Origin: Neoaquamicrobium sediminum
GTDB taxonomy: Bacteria; Pseudomonadota; Alphaproteobacteria; Rhizobiales; Rhizobiaceae
DNA: 64,000 nt
Direction: 5' to 3'
Assembly: GCF_013240295.1 (NCBI RefSeq)
Contig: NZ_JABETK010000001.1
Location: forward strand, 806,001 to 870,000
The notes under the pieces are model-generated. The model did not search any database. It was not told where the DNA came from and worked only from the letters and a program-made list of their open reading frames with translations. The position numbers and the translations under genes were made by a program. Every line of letters starts with the position of its first letter. Positions within the stretch are counted from its first letter, which is position 1. Positions 9,852 through 19,451 of the stretch are shown here, piece by piece.

Positions 9852-10235
9852 ATGCCTGAGAACACGCCACGCAAGCGCATGTCATCGAAGCGCAGGCACC
9901 ACATCTTTTCGGAACACTGCACCGGCCACAACGTCGCGCCGTGCTGCATCTGCGGCGAGCCGATCCACCGCACCAATGACCGCTGGATCATCGAGCATGT
10001 TCGCCCCCTCGCCTTGCTGGGCAAGGACACCAACACGAACTGCGCCCCGGCGCATTATCTGTGCGGCATCGCCAAGACCGCCACAGAAGCCCGCACAGTG
10101 GCGAAAGCAAAACGGCAGGCCAGGACAGCGAAAATCGGCCAGCGCGCACCACGGAGCCGCCCTGAGTCAAAGCGCGGCTTCTGGAAGCCAAAAGACGCGT
10201 TCTTTGATTGGCAGCTCGGGAGATATGTGCGGTGA
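9852..10235 (+). CDS. HNH endonuclease-like protein (phage type)
   Basis: A 127-residue basic protein with a treble-clef zinc-binding HNH core: CCICGEP (about residues 36-42), IIEHVRPLALLGKD with the catalytic-type His, then N..C.PAHYLC. HNH proteins of this size are common next to phage terminase genes, where they nick DNA during packaging. The lysine/arginine-rich flanks fit DNA binding. A GGAGG stretch precedes the ATG. It sits among small phage-like genes, with no terminase visible in this window. Confidence 0.65.
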   Translation: MPENTPRKRMSSKRRHHIFSEHCTGHNVAPCCICGEPIHRTNDRWIIEHVRPLALLGKDTNTNCAPAHYLCGIAKTATEARTVAKAKRQARTAKIGQRAPRSRPESKRGFWKPKDAFFDWQLGRYVR

Positions 10236-10263
10236 TATACGAGAACGGCAGGGGAGAGCTTAA

Positions 10264-10584
10264 ATGCCGCTGGTTGATCAGGATGAGGTGCTTACCGAAA
10301 CTCAATCGGAAGATAGCGCGGCAATGATGCGGCAGGCGCAGGTGGATTACGCCAACGCCCGCATCGCGAAGCAAAAGCAAGAGGAAATGATCCTGATTGT
10401 CCTGGTGATAGTGCTGGTCGCAGCACTCATCACCCTTGCCGTGTTTGCTCGTGTGATCTGGCGCAAGACAACCGACGCTACCCTTACAGCCGCGGCTCAG
10501 TCTGTGCGCGTGAAGCGAAAGGCCGGCTCCAAACTAGCGACTCTGAAGGACGAGATTCTCAGGCGCGCGGACGACCCCAATTAG
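10264..10584 (+). CDS. Small single-pass membrane protein
   Basis: A 106-residue protein with a helical, charged N-terminus, one strong transmembrane segment (residues about 41-63, MILIVLVIVLVAALITLAV) and a basic cytoplasmic-type tail. The layout resembles phage lysis-associated or membrane-anchor proteins, but no diagnostic motif is present. It starts 28 bases after the HNH gene, preceded by GGGGAG, and is followed closely by a second small membrane protein. Confidence 0.45.
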   Translation: MPLVDQDEVLTETQSEDSAAMMRQAQVDYANARIAKQKQEEMILIVLVIVLVAALITLAVFARVIWRKTTDATLTAAAQSVRVKRKAGSKLATLKDEILRRADDPN

Positions 10585-10603
10585 TAGACGGTGCTGAGGG
10601 AAA

Positions 10604-10810
10604 ATGATGGAAGATGTGTTCCCGTATTTGTCGATCGGAACGAGCATTGCGGCGGCGATCCTCGGTTTACGCGCCGCGACTATCACGATCCGTGACAGCA
10701 TGGATCAGTTCATTGCAGATCTGCAGCGACAAGGCCGGTGGGCAGCTTTCGCCGCCACACTTGCCGCCGTCTCCGTTGTGTTCCAATCCTTGGACCGGCT
10801 CTTGCAATAA
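10604..10810 (+). CDS. Small membrane protein (holin-like size)
   Basis: A 68-residue protein with hydrophobic segments near residues 8-24 and 46-62. Size and topology are compatible with a holin, but I see no family signature. It follows the previous membrane protein by 20 bases, with GAGGG before the ATG. The two are probably one unit of a phage-derived lysis or accessory module. Confidence 0.4.
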   Translation: MMEDVFPYLSIGTSIAAAILGLRAATITIRDSMDQFIADLQRQGRWAAFAATLAAVSVVFQSLDRLLQ

Positions 10811-10825
10811 TTGCCGAAACGTCCG

Positions 10826-11018
10826 CTAGAGTTCTGCACTCCACATGACGGCGTGCGTGCCAGTACTCATGAGCGCCACATCCGCAATATCCCATATGGA
10901 TATCGTGATATTCGTTGCGTCAGCGCTCACAATGCGCACGAAGCGGTCATTCTGTGCCGAAGTCTCAAGCTGCGCTGAAAACACCGTAGGCGTCCCCGCG
11001 AGCCCATGCGCAATAGTC
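10826..11018 (-). pseudogene. C-terminal fragment of a phage tail-fibre-like protein, cut by IS21
   Basis: On the minus strand about 63 codons remain, reading TIAHGLAGTP...ISIWDIADVAL...MWSAEL to a stop. The pattern of a short HGL..TP beta-strand followed by alternating strands and a final aromatic/polar end is common at the C-termini of phage tail or host-attachment proteins. The 5' part should continue rightwards, but the sequence changes to the IS21 end at 11019. It is therefore a truncated remnant with no start of its own. Confidence 0.5.
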
Positions 11019-11142
11019 TGTGAGAACGGCGGTGGAAAACTAGACCACGGTAGCGGCGGGATTGTCCGGCTGCGGGCGGCGTAAAAGTCGTCCACTTTTT
11101 CCCTTTTCTGCGTGGCGCAGGGAGGGAATAGGGATCTACACC

Positions 11143-12635
11143 GTGGAATTATATCTGAAGGTTCGCGTGGCTTGCGACGGAGGCATGAGCCAGCGCGAGG
11201 CAGCAAGGCATTTCGGCATCTCGCGCGACACGGTTCGCAAGATGATGGCGTATTCGGTTCCGCCGGGCTATCGGCGGCAGGCTCCGGTTCGGCGTCCGAA
11301 GCTGGACGCGTTCATCGCGGTCATCGATCGGTGGCTTGATGCGGACCGTGCGGTCCCGCGCAAGCAGCGCCATACGGCCAAGCGGGTGTTCGACCGGCTG
11401 CGCGACGAGCACGGGTTTGCCGGCGGCTACACGATCATCAAGGACTATATGCGCAAGCGGGATCTGCGCGGCCAGGAGATGTTCGTGCCGCTGGCGCACC
11501 CGGCGGGGCACGCACAGGCCGACTTAGGGGAGGCTGTCGTTGTCATCGGCGGCGTTGAGCAGAAGGCGCACTTCTTCGTGCTCGATCTGCCGCACAGCGA
11601 TGCCTGCTATGTGCGCGCCTATCCTGCGGCGGTGGCCGAAGCGTGGGTGGACGGCCATATCCATGCGTTCGCCTTCTTCGGCGCCGTGCCGCAGTCGATT
11701 GTCTACGACAACGACCGCTGCCTGGTGGCGAAGATCCTGCCCGACGGCACGCGCAAGCGGGCAACGCTGTTCAGCGGCTTCCTGTCCCACTATCTGATCC
11801 GGGATCGTTACGGCCGCCCCGGCAAGGGCAATGACAAGGGCAGCGTCGAAGGTCTGGTCGGCTATGTGCGCCGCAACTTCATGGTGCCGATTCCGCACTT
11901 TGCATCGTGGGACGAGTTCAATCTGTGGCTCGAGGAGCAGTGCCGCAAGCGCCAGGGTGACCGGCTGCGCGGCGAGAGCGAGACGATCGGCGAACGCTTG
12001 CTGCGCGATCTGGTGGCGATGCGCCCACTGCCGGCATCACCCTTCGATGCTTGCGACCATGCCAGCGGTCGGGTCACTTCGCAGGCGCTGGTGCGCTACA
12101 GGACCAACGACTACTCCGTCCCGGTCGCCTACGGCCACCAGGACGTCTGGATCCGTGGCTATGTCGGCGAGGTGGTGATTGGCTGCGGCGGGGGATCATT
12201 GCCCGTCATCCGCGCAGCTATGAGCGCGAGGAGGTTGTCTTCGATCCACTGCATTACCTGCCGCTGATCGAGCAGAAGATCAACGCGCTCGACCAGGCGG
12301 CACCGCTACAGGGCTGGGAATTGCCGGAGGCGTTCACGACACTGCGCCGCCTCATGGAAGCACGGATGGGCAAGCAGGGCCGGCGCGCCTATGTGCAGGT
12401 GCTGCGCCTGATGGAAAGCTTCGATCTGGCCGATCTGCACGCAGCCGTGAAGCAGGCGCTGCATCTGGGCGCCATCAGCTTCGACGCCGTGAAGCACCTC
12501 GTCCTGTGCCGGGCCGAACGCAGGCCACCAAAGCTGGACCTCGACATCTATCCCTATCTGCCCAGAGCCACTGTCGAGAAGACGTCGGCCAAGGCCTATA
12601 TGCGCCTGCTGGACCGTAAGGAGGAACCGGCATGA
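11143..12635 (+). CDS. istA: IS21 transposase IstA (frameshift near 12190)
   Basis: DDE-type transposase of IS21. The N-terminal helix-turn-helix reads MSQREAARHFGISRDTVRKM, and the catalytic region includes the acidic residue in HAQADLGEA and the YDNDRC and KGNDKGSVEG motifs. The start is taken as the GTG at 11143 (VELYLKVR), which matches the family N-terminus and follows an AGGGA site. The frame breaks in the G-run 12190-12194; a sixth G would join VVIGCGG to IIARHPRSYERE, the conserved IstA C-terminal segment, which continues to the stop at 12635. As printed, the gene could not make full transposase. The stop overlaps istB (ATGA). Confidence 0.85.
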
Positions 12636-13402
12636 GCAGCGATGCTCCAGAACTCCTGCTCGCCCACCACCTCAAGACCTTGAAGCTGCCGACCTTCCTG
12701 CGTGAGCACCACAAACTTGCCCGGCAATGTGCGGTCGAGGGCGTGGATCATGTCCGCTACCTTGCCCGGCTGGTCGAGCTGGAACTGATCGATCGGGAAC
12801 GGCGGATGGTCGAACGCCGCATCAAGGCGGCAAAGTTCCCCGCCGCAAAAAGCCTCGACAGCTTCGACTTCGCCGCCATCCCGAAGCTCAACAAGATGCT
12901 GGTGCTGGAACTGGCGCGGTGCGAATGGATCGAGCGCCGCGAGAACGTCATCGCGCTCGGCCCCAGCGGCACGGGCAAGACCCACGTCGCGATCGGCCTC
13001 GGCCTGGCGGCCTGCCAGAAGGGATTGTCCGTCGGCTTCACCACAGCGGCCGCGCTCGTCAGCGAGATGATGGAGGCGCGCGACGAACGCCGTCTTCTGC
13101 GCTTCCAGAAGCAGATGGCGGGCTACAAGCTGCTCATCATCGACGAGCTGGGCTTCGTGCCGCTCTCCAAAACCGGCGCCGAGCTGTTGTTCGAGCTGAT
13201 CTCGCAGCGTTACGAGCGTGGCTCCACCCTGATCACCAGCAATCTGCCCTTCGACGAATGGACCCAAACCTTCGGTTCCGAGCGCCTCACAGGCGCACTC
13301 CTCGACCGGCTGACCCACCACGTCAGAATCCTCGAGATGAACGGCGACAGCTATCGCCTCGCGCAAAGCCGGGCACGAAAAACCGCCAACCCTCACCAAT
13401 AA
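12632..13402 (+). CDS. istB: IS21 helper ATPase IstB
   Basis: A 256-residue AAA+ protein that assists IstA in target selection and transposition. Walker A is GPSGTGKTH (residues about 110-118) and Walker B is LLIIDELGF (about 166-174). The ITSNLPFDEW sensor segment and the C-terminal RLTGALLDRLTHH are conserved in IstB. The length is normal and the frame is intact. It starts inside the last codons of istA (ATGA), the usual coupling in IS21 elements. Confidence 0.95.
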   Translation: MSSDAPELLLAHHLKTLKLPTFLREHHKLARQCAVEGVDHVRYLARLVELELIDRERRMVERRIKAAKFPAAKSLDSFDFAAIPKLNKMLVLELARCEWIERRENVIALGPSGTGKTHVAIGLGLAACQKGLSVGFTTAAALVSEMMEARDERRLLRFQKQMAGYKLLIIDELGFVPLSKTGAELLFELISQRYERGSTLITSNLPFDEWTQTFGSERLTGALLDRLTHHVRILEMNGDSYRLAQSRARKTANPHQ

Positions 13403-13527
13403 GATCGCCGCTGCTGCGAGCGGAAAACTCTGGTCGGGCTACGCCCTCCCGACGTTCCCCGCTCGCAGCAGCGCCAGTGGCCTGGTTTTGCGCCGCCCAA
13501 TGGCCGGTTTTTGCTCCGCCGTTGACA

Positions 13528-15300
13528 GAGTGGGAGGCGATCGCCCATAACCTGACCAGGTGCCGGAATTACCTCTACAGCCTGTCGGTCAATCCCGATC
13601 TTGGCCAGGGGCAGCTCAGCCGGGCGCAATATCTCGACTACGCCGACCGTGTCGAGAAGGCGCTCGGGCTTGCGGGCCAGCCGCGCGCGCTCGTCTTTCA
13701 TATCAAGGACGGGCGCGAGCATTGTCATATCGTCTGGTCGCGCATCGATGCGCGGGCGGGCAAGGCGATCCACCAGCCCTTCGACCATGACAAGCTGATG
13801 ATGGTGACGCGGGAATTCGCCCGCGATCACGGGCTGGCGCTGCCCGAAGGTTATGCGCGCGGTGGTGATGAGCGGAAGAAGAAGACGCTCTACGAGATGC
13901 AGCAGCAGAAATCCTCCGGCATCACCAAGGAGGAGCGCATGGCGGCGGTCACCGCCGCCTGGAAGCGCAGCGACAGCCCGCGTGCTTTCGTGCGCGCGCT
14001 CGAAGAGCTGGGCTATGTCCTCGCCACCGGCAACCGGCCCTATGTGCTGGTCGATCTCTACGGCAACATGAATGCGCTGCCGAAGCTGATCGACGACCGG
14101 TCGGTCCGCACCAAAGACATCCGCGCCTTTCTGGAAGCCGAATTCCCGCCCGAATCCCTGCCAAGCGTCGATGAGGCAAAAGCGCTGGTCGCACAGCATC
14201 GTCAGGCGCGCGAGGATTTCGCCAGAAGCCAGCGCGACGGCAAGGCGCTCGACAGGCTCAAGGCTGCCCAGGCCGCACGGCGGCAGAAGGTCGAGGCGGC
14301 GCAAGCGTCCTTGCGGGCACGCCATCGCGATGAGCGGGCGGCGCTGGCGCGGGATCAGCTTGCCGCGCGGCAGGCGCTGAAGGCGCGTTATCTCGCTGAG
14401 GTCCGGCGGGTGAAAGCGGCGCGCGCGGCTGCCAGGCCGACCGGGCTTGCGGCCTTTCTCGGGCGGGTGACGGGCGTGTCCTTTGTCCTCGCGAAGATCC
14501 ACAAGCATCGCGACGCGCAGCGTCATGCGGCCTTTATGACGGAGAAAGCGGCGCTTGCGGAGCGGCAGGCCGATGACAAACGCGCCCTCGCACACCGCCA
14601 GGCGTTGCAGGCCGTCACTATCGCGCGGGAAGTGCGGGCGCTGGCGCAGATCGAGGCGCGGGAGCTGAAAAGCTTCGAAGTCGCGCAGCGCCGTGAAGAG
14701 CGCGTGCGCCACCGCGCGGGCCATGACCACATGCCGGCGCTCACTCTGGCGCTGAAGCCCAAAGGCCGGTCCGCCGCACCGCACAAGGCGAAGGATCGCT
14801 TTCGCAAGCGCGATCATCAGCGTGATGATGATCATCATGATCGTCATGCTGATCGTGGGGTCCAGGATCAGGAGATCGTCATCACCGTCGATCGGCAGGA
14901 GAAGGAACAGGGCAGCGCGTTGCGTGAAGCCTTTGCCGGGTCGGTGCGGCCGGCGGTGAAAGAGGATCAGCGCGGCGGGCGTGAGGAGGGCGAGCGTGGT
15001 GATGGCGGCGGCGGTGGCGGCGGCGATGATGGTCGTCGCCGCCGACGGCGGCGGCGGGCGCGGGAAGTGGCGGCGGAGGTGCCGGCGCAGCGCGGTCCCG
15101 ATCCGGGCGCGCCCGCCACCGGCCTGCCGGAGGTGCACTGGACCGAACTGCCGCTCGCCGACAAGTTCCGGGACGCGGCGCGGGATCGCGATGGCGGCAG
15201 CGATGATGGCGGGTCCGGCGGGCGGCGGATCAGGCGCTCACGTTCCGCCCGCGGGCCGGAGCACGGTGAGGACGGGAAGGATTTTGAGCGGGAGCGGTGA
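13528..15300 (+). pseudogene. Relaxase/mobilisation nuclease, N-terminus removed by IS21
   Basis: About 590 codons remain open from the IS21 edge to the stop at 15300. The first part carries the relaxase metal-binding pattern EHCHIVWSRID and the following HQPFDHDKL, as in VirD2/MobA-like MOBP-type relaxases, which nick the transfer origin and pilot DNA in conjugation. The middle is a long charged, Ala/Arg-rich coiled region (about residues 220-420). The end is low-complexity: His/Asp-rich (near 14810-14850) and Gly/Arg-rich (15000-15070). The upstream sequence that should hold the catalytic tyrosine is missing, because the frame before 13528 belongs to the insertion sequence. It is the clearest sign that this island was once mobilisable. 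Confidence 0.7.
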
Positions 15301-15392
15301 TCTGTACGCGAAGGCGTATAAAGCCGCGATTTACGCGACCGCGTATGGCGGTGGCTGCGGTTGACGGGCTGTCTTTGAGGTAGGGCCGTTTT

Positions 15393-15409
15393 GTGTACTG
15401 TGGGTACAC
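15393..15409. promoter_or_regulatory. Palindrome GTGTAC-N5-GTACAC in intergenic region
   Basis: A perfect 6-bp inverted repeat with a 5-base spacer lies in the 303-base gap (15301-15603) between the relaxase remnant and the convergent HNH/MazG gene. It could be an operator or a remnant of an origin-of-transfer region. I see no gene, T-run terminator or further repeat in the rest of this gap. Confidence 0.35.
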
Positions 15410-15603
15410 GAAAATGAGCATTCTCAAAGAGCAGCGCGGCCATGAATCGCACGTCAGGGATCGCTGCAGGGTGCGCCCGCGGGCTATTTGTCTAATATCG
15501 TCAAGCCGTTAGCAGAATATACGTGTAACTTCACGGCATCAAAGACGTGCAGACGCACGCCATATCGCCCGGATTTTTCGCTGTCCTCATTTTCGGCCGC
15601 GGA

Positions 15604-16521
15604 CTATTGATCGCCGAGAAAGTAGTATCCTCTGGCAAAGCCGCCACGCTCCGCACGCTTCCTTCGCACCAGAGCCATCAGTTCGTCCTCGTTGGCGCCA
15701 TACTGGCCGGCAAGGGCAAGAGCCACCTCGATCAGGTCAGCCAATTCCTCACACTTGGCGCCGGCATCAGTAGCGTGAAGCAGTTCGGCATGCTCTTCGC
15801 TGAGCTTGTCGTACAGCGCGTCGCGAAACGCCTTGTCCTGCAGAATTTTGATCTCCGGTTTGCGGCCGGAAGCTTCGATGATTTCGGGGATGCGATCGCG
15901 CACCAGCTTGTTCCTGCGCCGGAAGTCCGTCTCATCGCTCGCGCGTTTCGCGCGGTTACAGGTGAAACACAAGGCCTGCAGGTTTTGCGGATCATCGAGG
16001 GGTATCAGGCGGCCGTTGAGCCGCACCTTGCCGTTCTTGTCGGCCTTTGCCCGGGGCACGATGTGATCGATGTCGATCGGGCGCACCTCGGCGGCGATTC
16101 CGCAAAGCTGGCATTTGCCGTGCGCCTCCTTGAGGACGGCATAGCGGATGGAGGCATTGGCCTTCACCGTGGGATCGGCTGAGCTCTTCTTGTCGAGCCA
16201 GGCCGCGATCTTTTCTTCGCAGAGCTGCACGGCCGCCTGCCTCTGGGCAGGGTTGTCGGGGCAGACCGTCAGCCGGAAGACGCTTCCTTTGCGCTCATAG
16301 TCAACGATGCCATGCTTGGTGAGCGTGATCTTGGGCCAGCGCATGACGATCCTTTCATAGTACTCCTGCACCGACGTATCGTAGGAGGCGAGGATCGCAG
16401 CGAGTTCTGACTTGGTGCGGACGCCCTCGTGCAGCAATAGCTCCCTGATGATGACCGGCTGATACAGGTCGGTCATGGACATGCGGTTGTTGAGGAAATC
16501 CAGAAGATCTGTGCTGTTCAC
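15604..16521 (-). CDS. HNH nuclease fused to MazG-like nucleotide pyrophosphohydrolase
   Basis: A 305-residue protein started from a GTG that overlaps the helicase stop (GTGA); the longer frame lies inside the helicase. The N-terminal 110 residues are helical (KSELAAILASYDTS). An HNH zinc nuclease core follows (CQLCG, IDIDHIVPRAKAD, LCFTCN; residues about 135-200). The C-terminus is a MazG/HisE-type all-alpha NTP pyrophosphohydrolase (RDRIPEII, EEHAEL, EELADLIEVALA; about 210-305), which in this superfamily hydrolyses (d)NTPs. A nuclease joined to a nucleotide-depleting domain suggests a defence effector. The gene is last in the coupled hipB-hipA-helicase operon. The domain calls are good; the role is inference. 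Confidence 0.7.
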   Translation of the reverse strand: MNSTDLLDFLNNRMSMTDLYQPVIIRELLLHEGVRTKSELAAILASYDTSVQEYYERIVMRWPKITLTKHGIVDYERKGSVFRLTVCPDNPAQRQAAVQLCEEKIAAWLDKKSSADPTVKANASIRYAVLKEAHGKCQLCGIAAEVRPIDIDHIVPRAKADKNGKVRLNGRLIPLDDPQNLQALCFTCNRAKRASDETDFRRRNKLVRDRIPEIIEASGRKPEIKILQDKAFRDALYDKLSEEHAELLHATDAGAKCEELADLIEVALALAGQYGANEDELMALVRRKRAERGGFARGYYFLGDQ

Positions 16522-19451
16522 CGCAACATCCTTCTGCCCTGGCGATGCCCTGGCAAGTTCTGTGTACCTTTGCAGGCGGGGTAGTTCACGCAGCCGAGGA
16601 ACGTGCCATTTCGTCCTTGGCGTTCGACGAGCCAACCGTCGGCGCAGGTAGGACAGCCCGGGAAGTTGGCACCGCAGCTGCAATGATAGTTGTCTTGGTC
16701 GGCTTGACTCTTCATGGGCAGACCGCTGCCGCAGACGTTGCACGGTTTGAGGGTCTGGCCGCAGAGATGGCGGTGCTCACAGGCATAATACGTACCGCCC
16801 GCCTTCGCGGTCTGCGCGAGCAGACGGCCGCCGCATGACGGGCATGGGCGCGGGGCCAGGTCGGGCGCGCCCGTCTCGTTGGTCTCGTATTCAGGATAGG
16901 CGACCAGTTCCCGCACAAAGGTTGAGGGTTTTTCCTGGTCGGCGAGGATGGTCACGGTATGGCGGGCGCGGGTCAGCGCCACATAGAACAGCCGGCGTTC
17001 TTCCGCATGCTCGAAATTCTCAGGGTCCGGCAGAACCAGATCGAGCAGCGGATCATCGACGATCTCCGACGGGAACCCCATCGTGTCGGAGGCGGCGCGC
17101 AGGATGATAACATGGTCGGCTTCAAGACCCTTGGACGCATGGACCGTCATGAAGCGGATCGCAAGGCTGGGGAACGCGCGGATCAGGGTCGGGAGCGCGG
17201 CGGGTTTGGCATGATGGTAACGGCCGAGCAGGAGGACGCTCGTGTTGGGCGCGGTGCGGGTGTCCAGGCGCTCAAGCGCCGCCCGGAACGCCGCTCCTTC
17301 TTCGTTGCGCTTGTAATAAGCGACGGTGATCGCGGGGCTTGCCGTCGTGGCGGCCGGCTTGACGGTCTTCTTGATCTGGGCCGGATTGCGCAGCACGAAG
17401 CGCCGCGCCGCGTGGGCGATTTTGTCGACACTGCGGAAGGTCCGCCCCAGATCGACGATGCTGTGTACGGCGTCGGTGCCGGCAAAGCGGCCGCCGAATT
17501 CTTTGCCGAAATCGCGCATCAGGTGGATGTCCGATCCGGCGAAGCGGTAGATCGATTGCCAGTCATCGCCGACCGCGAACAGGCGCGCATCCTCATGCTG
17601 CGCTTGCAAGGCGCGCAGCAGTTGGGCCCGCCCTGCGGAGATATCCTGGAACTCATCGACGAGAATATGCCGGTACGGGCTCTTGTAGCGGCCGCTCTGC
17701 ACATGGGCCGTGGCGCGCACGATCATGTCCTCGAAATCGATCATATCGCCCAGTCGCGCCTCATAGGCGTCGATCAGCGCGTCGAAAATCTTCAGGAACG
17801 CGCGGCTGCGCGGTACATCCTGCGCGTTGGCGGCGCGGGCTTCGCAGCTTGCGATGGTCGCGCCCGCGCTTTTGAAATGCCGCAGGAAGGTGGCGAGCGT
17901 CTGCGTGAAGGCATCCACCTGTCCCATTGCGGCGAGTGCGGCGAAGAGCCGGTCTTCGGCCACGGGTCTGAGCGTGACGTGAGGCGCGAGCTTGGCCTTG
18001 AGATTGGCGAGCAGCGTGCCCTCGACCTTCTCATAGCTGAAGGTCTCGATCAGGGTCGTGCCGTTCGTCGCGTGCAGTTGGCGCTTCCATGCCATGTCGG
18101 CCAGATAGCGCGCGCGGTCGATATGGGGCGCGGTCGTGAGGCGGGTCGAGCCGTCCGGTTCGCGCGCCTTCCTGACCCCGAAATGTTCGATATAGATGCC
18201 GCTTTCCGTCAGCCGGAAATCAGGCCGGTAGGGGCCGCGCGCATCCGGCGGGAGCGGTCCCTCATAAAGCGGCTCATATTCATGCGCGATACCCTGACGA
18301 TAGAGCCAGTTGGCGATCTCCCATTCCTCGAAGCTCTTGACGCGATCGCCGTTCAGGGTGCGCAGCTCATGCGCCTCCACCCAGCGGAAGTACGCGTCCT
18401 GCGTCTTGAAATCCCACTCGGTCTTGTACGGCCAGTAGAAAGTCGAAAACCAATCCATCAGCAGCGTGCCCAGGCCGGCCGTGGAGGCGACCTCATCGAG
18501 CAAGATGTCGCGCAGCAGCGTCCGGAATTTCGCGTCGTCGCTGGCATGAGCGGCCAGCGCCGGGCCTTTGCCCTCGACCGTGCGGATGATGCGATTGCCG
18601 AGCGCATGAAATGTCAGCGCGTCGACATCGACACCGGCCCGCTCCTTGATACGGGCGGCCATTTCGGCGGCGGCGTCCCGGCCGAAGGCGAGAAGCAATA
18701 TCTCTTCCGGCCGGCGGATGCCGCGCTCGATCAGATAGGCGGCCTTGGCGACGATGACGCTGGTCTTGCCCGAACCCGCCCCGGCGAGGACCAGCGTGGC
18801 ATCCTCGTCCGTCACGACAGCAAGGCGTTGTTCGGGCGTGAGCGGATTTTTCTCGATGTTCTCGAAAAAGCCGTTCATCGCGGCCAGCTCGGAGGCGATG
18901 AAGCGGGCGATGGCGGCGCGGCGCGCCTCTTCCGGTTGGTCCCGGAAGGTGCGGACGGTGGCGATCAGCCGTTCCTGATCACCTGACAGGACGCCCTCGG
19001 GGATGGCGGTTGGCAGGCAATCGATGATGGCGGTGGCGCGCGTCAGGAACGGCGCGAGCAGGCAGGCTGCCGGGTAGCGGCGGGGCTGATCGAGCCGGCT
19101 TACGGCGTCAGATAGCGCGCGCAGTTCATCTTCGGCGGCGGCGCACTGCTCACGTATGTAGGCATGAAAGGCGTCATTGGCAGACGCGATGAAGCGGGTG
19201 GCCTCGGGGACGGCAACGCCGGCAAGCCTGGCCGTGTGGTTGCCCGCAAGGGGGATGGTGACGGTGGTGAATCCCAGCGTGCTGGACAGTCGGGCCGGTC
19301 CGGCCCAGGCGGTAAAGGGCGCCTGATGGCGGCCGCCCAGCAGCGTGATGCCCGAGCCGGTTTGTTCGGCGGCCCAGGTCGCGTGGCCCATCGCGCGCAG
19401 CAAAGCGCCGGGCCATTTGCGTCTTCTGAGTGTCTTTGGCGCGCTCGTCAT
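16518..19451 (-). CDS. UvrD/Rep superfamily DNA helicase (HelD/helicase IV-like) with topoisomerase zinc fingers
   Basis: A 977-residue superfamily 1 helicase. Motifs in order: Walker A LAGAGSGKTSVI (about 222-233), an embedded segment PYRPDFRLTESGIYIEHFG typical of helicase IV relatives, motif II HILVDEFQDIS, motif III VGDDWQSIYRFAG, motif V TVHASKGLEADHV and motif VI FYVALTRARHT. The C-terminal 110 residues hold cysteine clusters (CPSCGG, CNVCGSG, CPTCADG) like topoisomerase zinc ribbons, for single-stranded DNA binding. The start overlaps the hipA stop by one base (TGATG). Its tight coupling to hipBA and to an HNH/MazG protein points to a role in defence rather than housekeeping repair. 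The frame is intact. Confidence 0.85.
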   Translation of the reverse strand: MTSAPKTLRRRKWPGALLRAMGHATWAAEQTGSGITLLGGRHQAPFTAWAGPARLSSTLGFTTVTIPLAGNHTARLAGVAVPEATRFIASANDAFHAYIREQCAAAEDELRALSDAVSRLDQPRRYPAACLLAPFLTRATAIIDCLPTAIPEGVLSGDQERLIATVRTFRDQPEEARRAAIARFIASELAAMNGFFENIEKNPLTPEQRLAVVTDEDATLVLAGAGSGKTSVIVAKAAYLIERGIRRPEEILLLAFGRDAAAEMAARIKERAGVDVDALTFHALGNRIIRTVEGKGPALAAHASDDAKFRTLLRDILLDEVASTAGLGTLLMDWFSTFYWPYKTEWDFKTQDAYFRWVEAHELRTLNGDRVKSFEEWEIANWLYRQGIAHEYEPLYEGPLPPDARGPYRPDFRLTESGIYIEHFGVRKAREPDGSTRLTTAPHIDRARYLADMAWKRQLHATNGTTLIETFSYEKVEGTLLANLKAKLAPHVTLRPVAEDRLFAALAAMGQVDAFTQTLATFLRHFKSAGATIASCEARAANAQDVPRSRAFLKIFDALIDAYEARLGDMIDFEDMIVRATAHVQSGRYKSPYRHILVDEFQDISAGRAQLLRALQAQHEDARLFAVGDDWQSIYRFAGSDIHLMRDFGKEFGGRFAGTDAVHSIVDLGRTFRSVDKIAHAARRFVLRNPAQIKKTVKPAATTASPAITVAYYKRNEEGAAFRAALERLDTRTAPNTSVLLLGRYHHAKPAALPTLIRAFPSLAIRFMTVHASKGLEADHVIILRAASDTMGFPSEIVDDPLLDLVLPDPENFEHAEERRLFYVALTRARHTVTILADQEKPSTFVRELVAYPEYETNETGAPDLAPRPCPSCGGRLLAQTAKAGGTYYACEHRHLCGQTLKPCNVCGSGLPMKSQADQDNYHCSCGANFPGCPTCADGWLVERQGRNGTFLGCVNYPACKGTQNLPGHRQGRRMLR

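Larger units (their letters stand above)
11019..13527 (+). mobile_element. IS21-family insertion sequence (about 2.5 kb)
   Basis: It contains istA and istB in the usual overlapping order. The left end is placed at TGTGAGAACGGCGG (from 11019) because it matches the reverse complement of the right end, TGTCAACGGCGG (ending 13527). Subterminal repeats of the form GGCGG(N)GNAAAA...CCA occur twice on each side (left about 11029 and 11073; right within 13480-13520), as expected for IS21. No target-site duplication is visible, and the genes on both sides are truncated at the ends, so the element sits on a deletion or recombination junction. Confidence 0.75.

Noticed and set aside
11063..11090. Left end of IS21 at TGTCCGGC (11063)
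   Set aside because: TGTGAGAACGGCGG at 11019 matches the right end better and includes one more subterminal repeat.
12727..13527. Relaxase gene starting inside istB
   Set aside because: The frame upstream of 13528 is an out-of-frame reading of istB and the IS end; relaxase sequence begins only after the IS.
13393..15138. 581-codon open frame on the minus strand
   Set aside because: Antisense shadow of the relaxase, whose relaxase motif and codon bias are on the plus strand.
16959..18986. 675-codon open frame on the plus strand
   Set aside because: It is antisense to the conserved UvrD-like helicase and results from GC-rich third positions; no motif.
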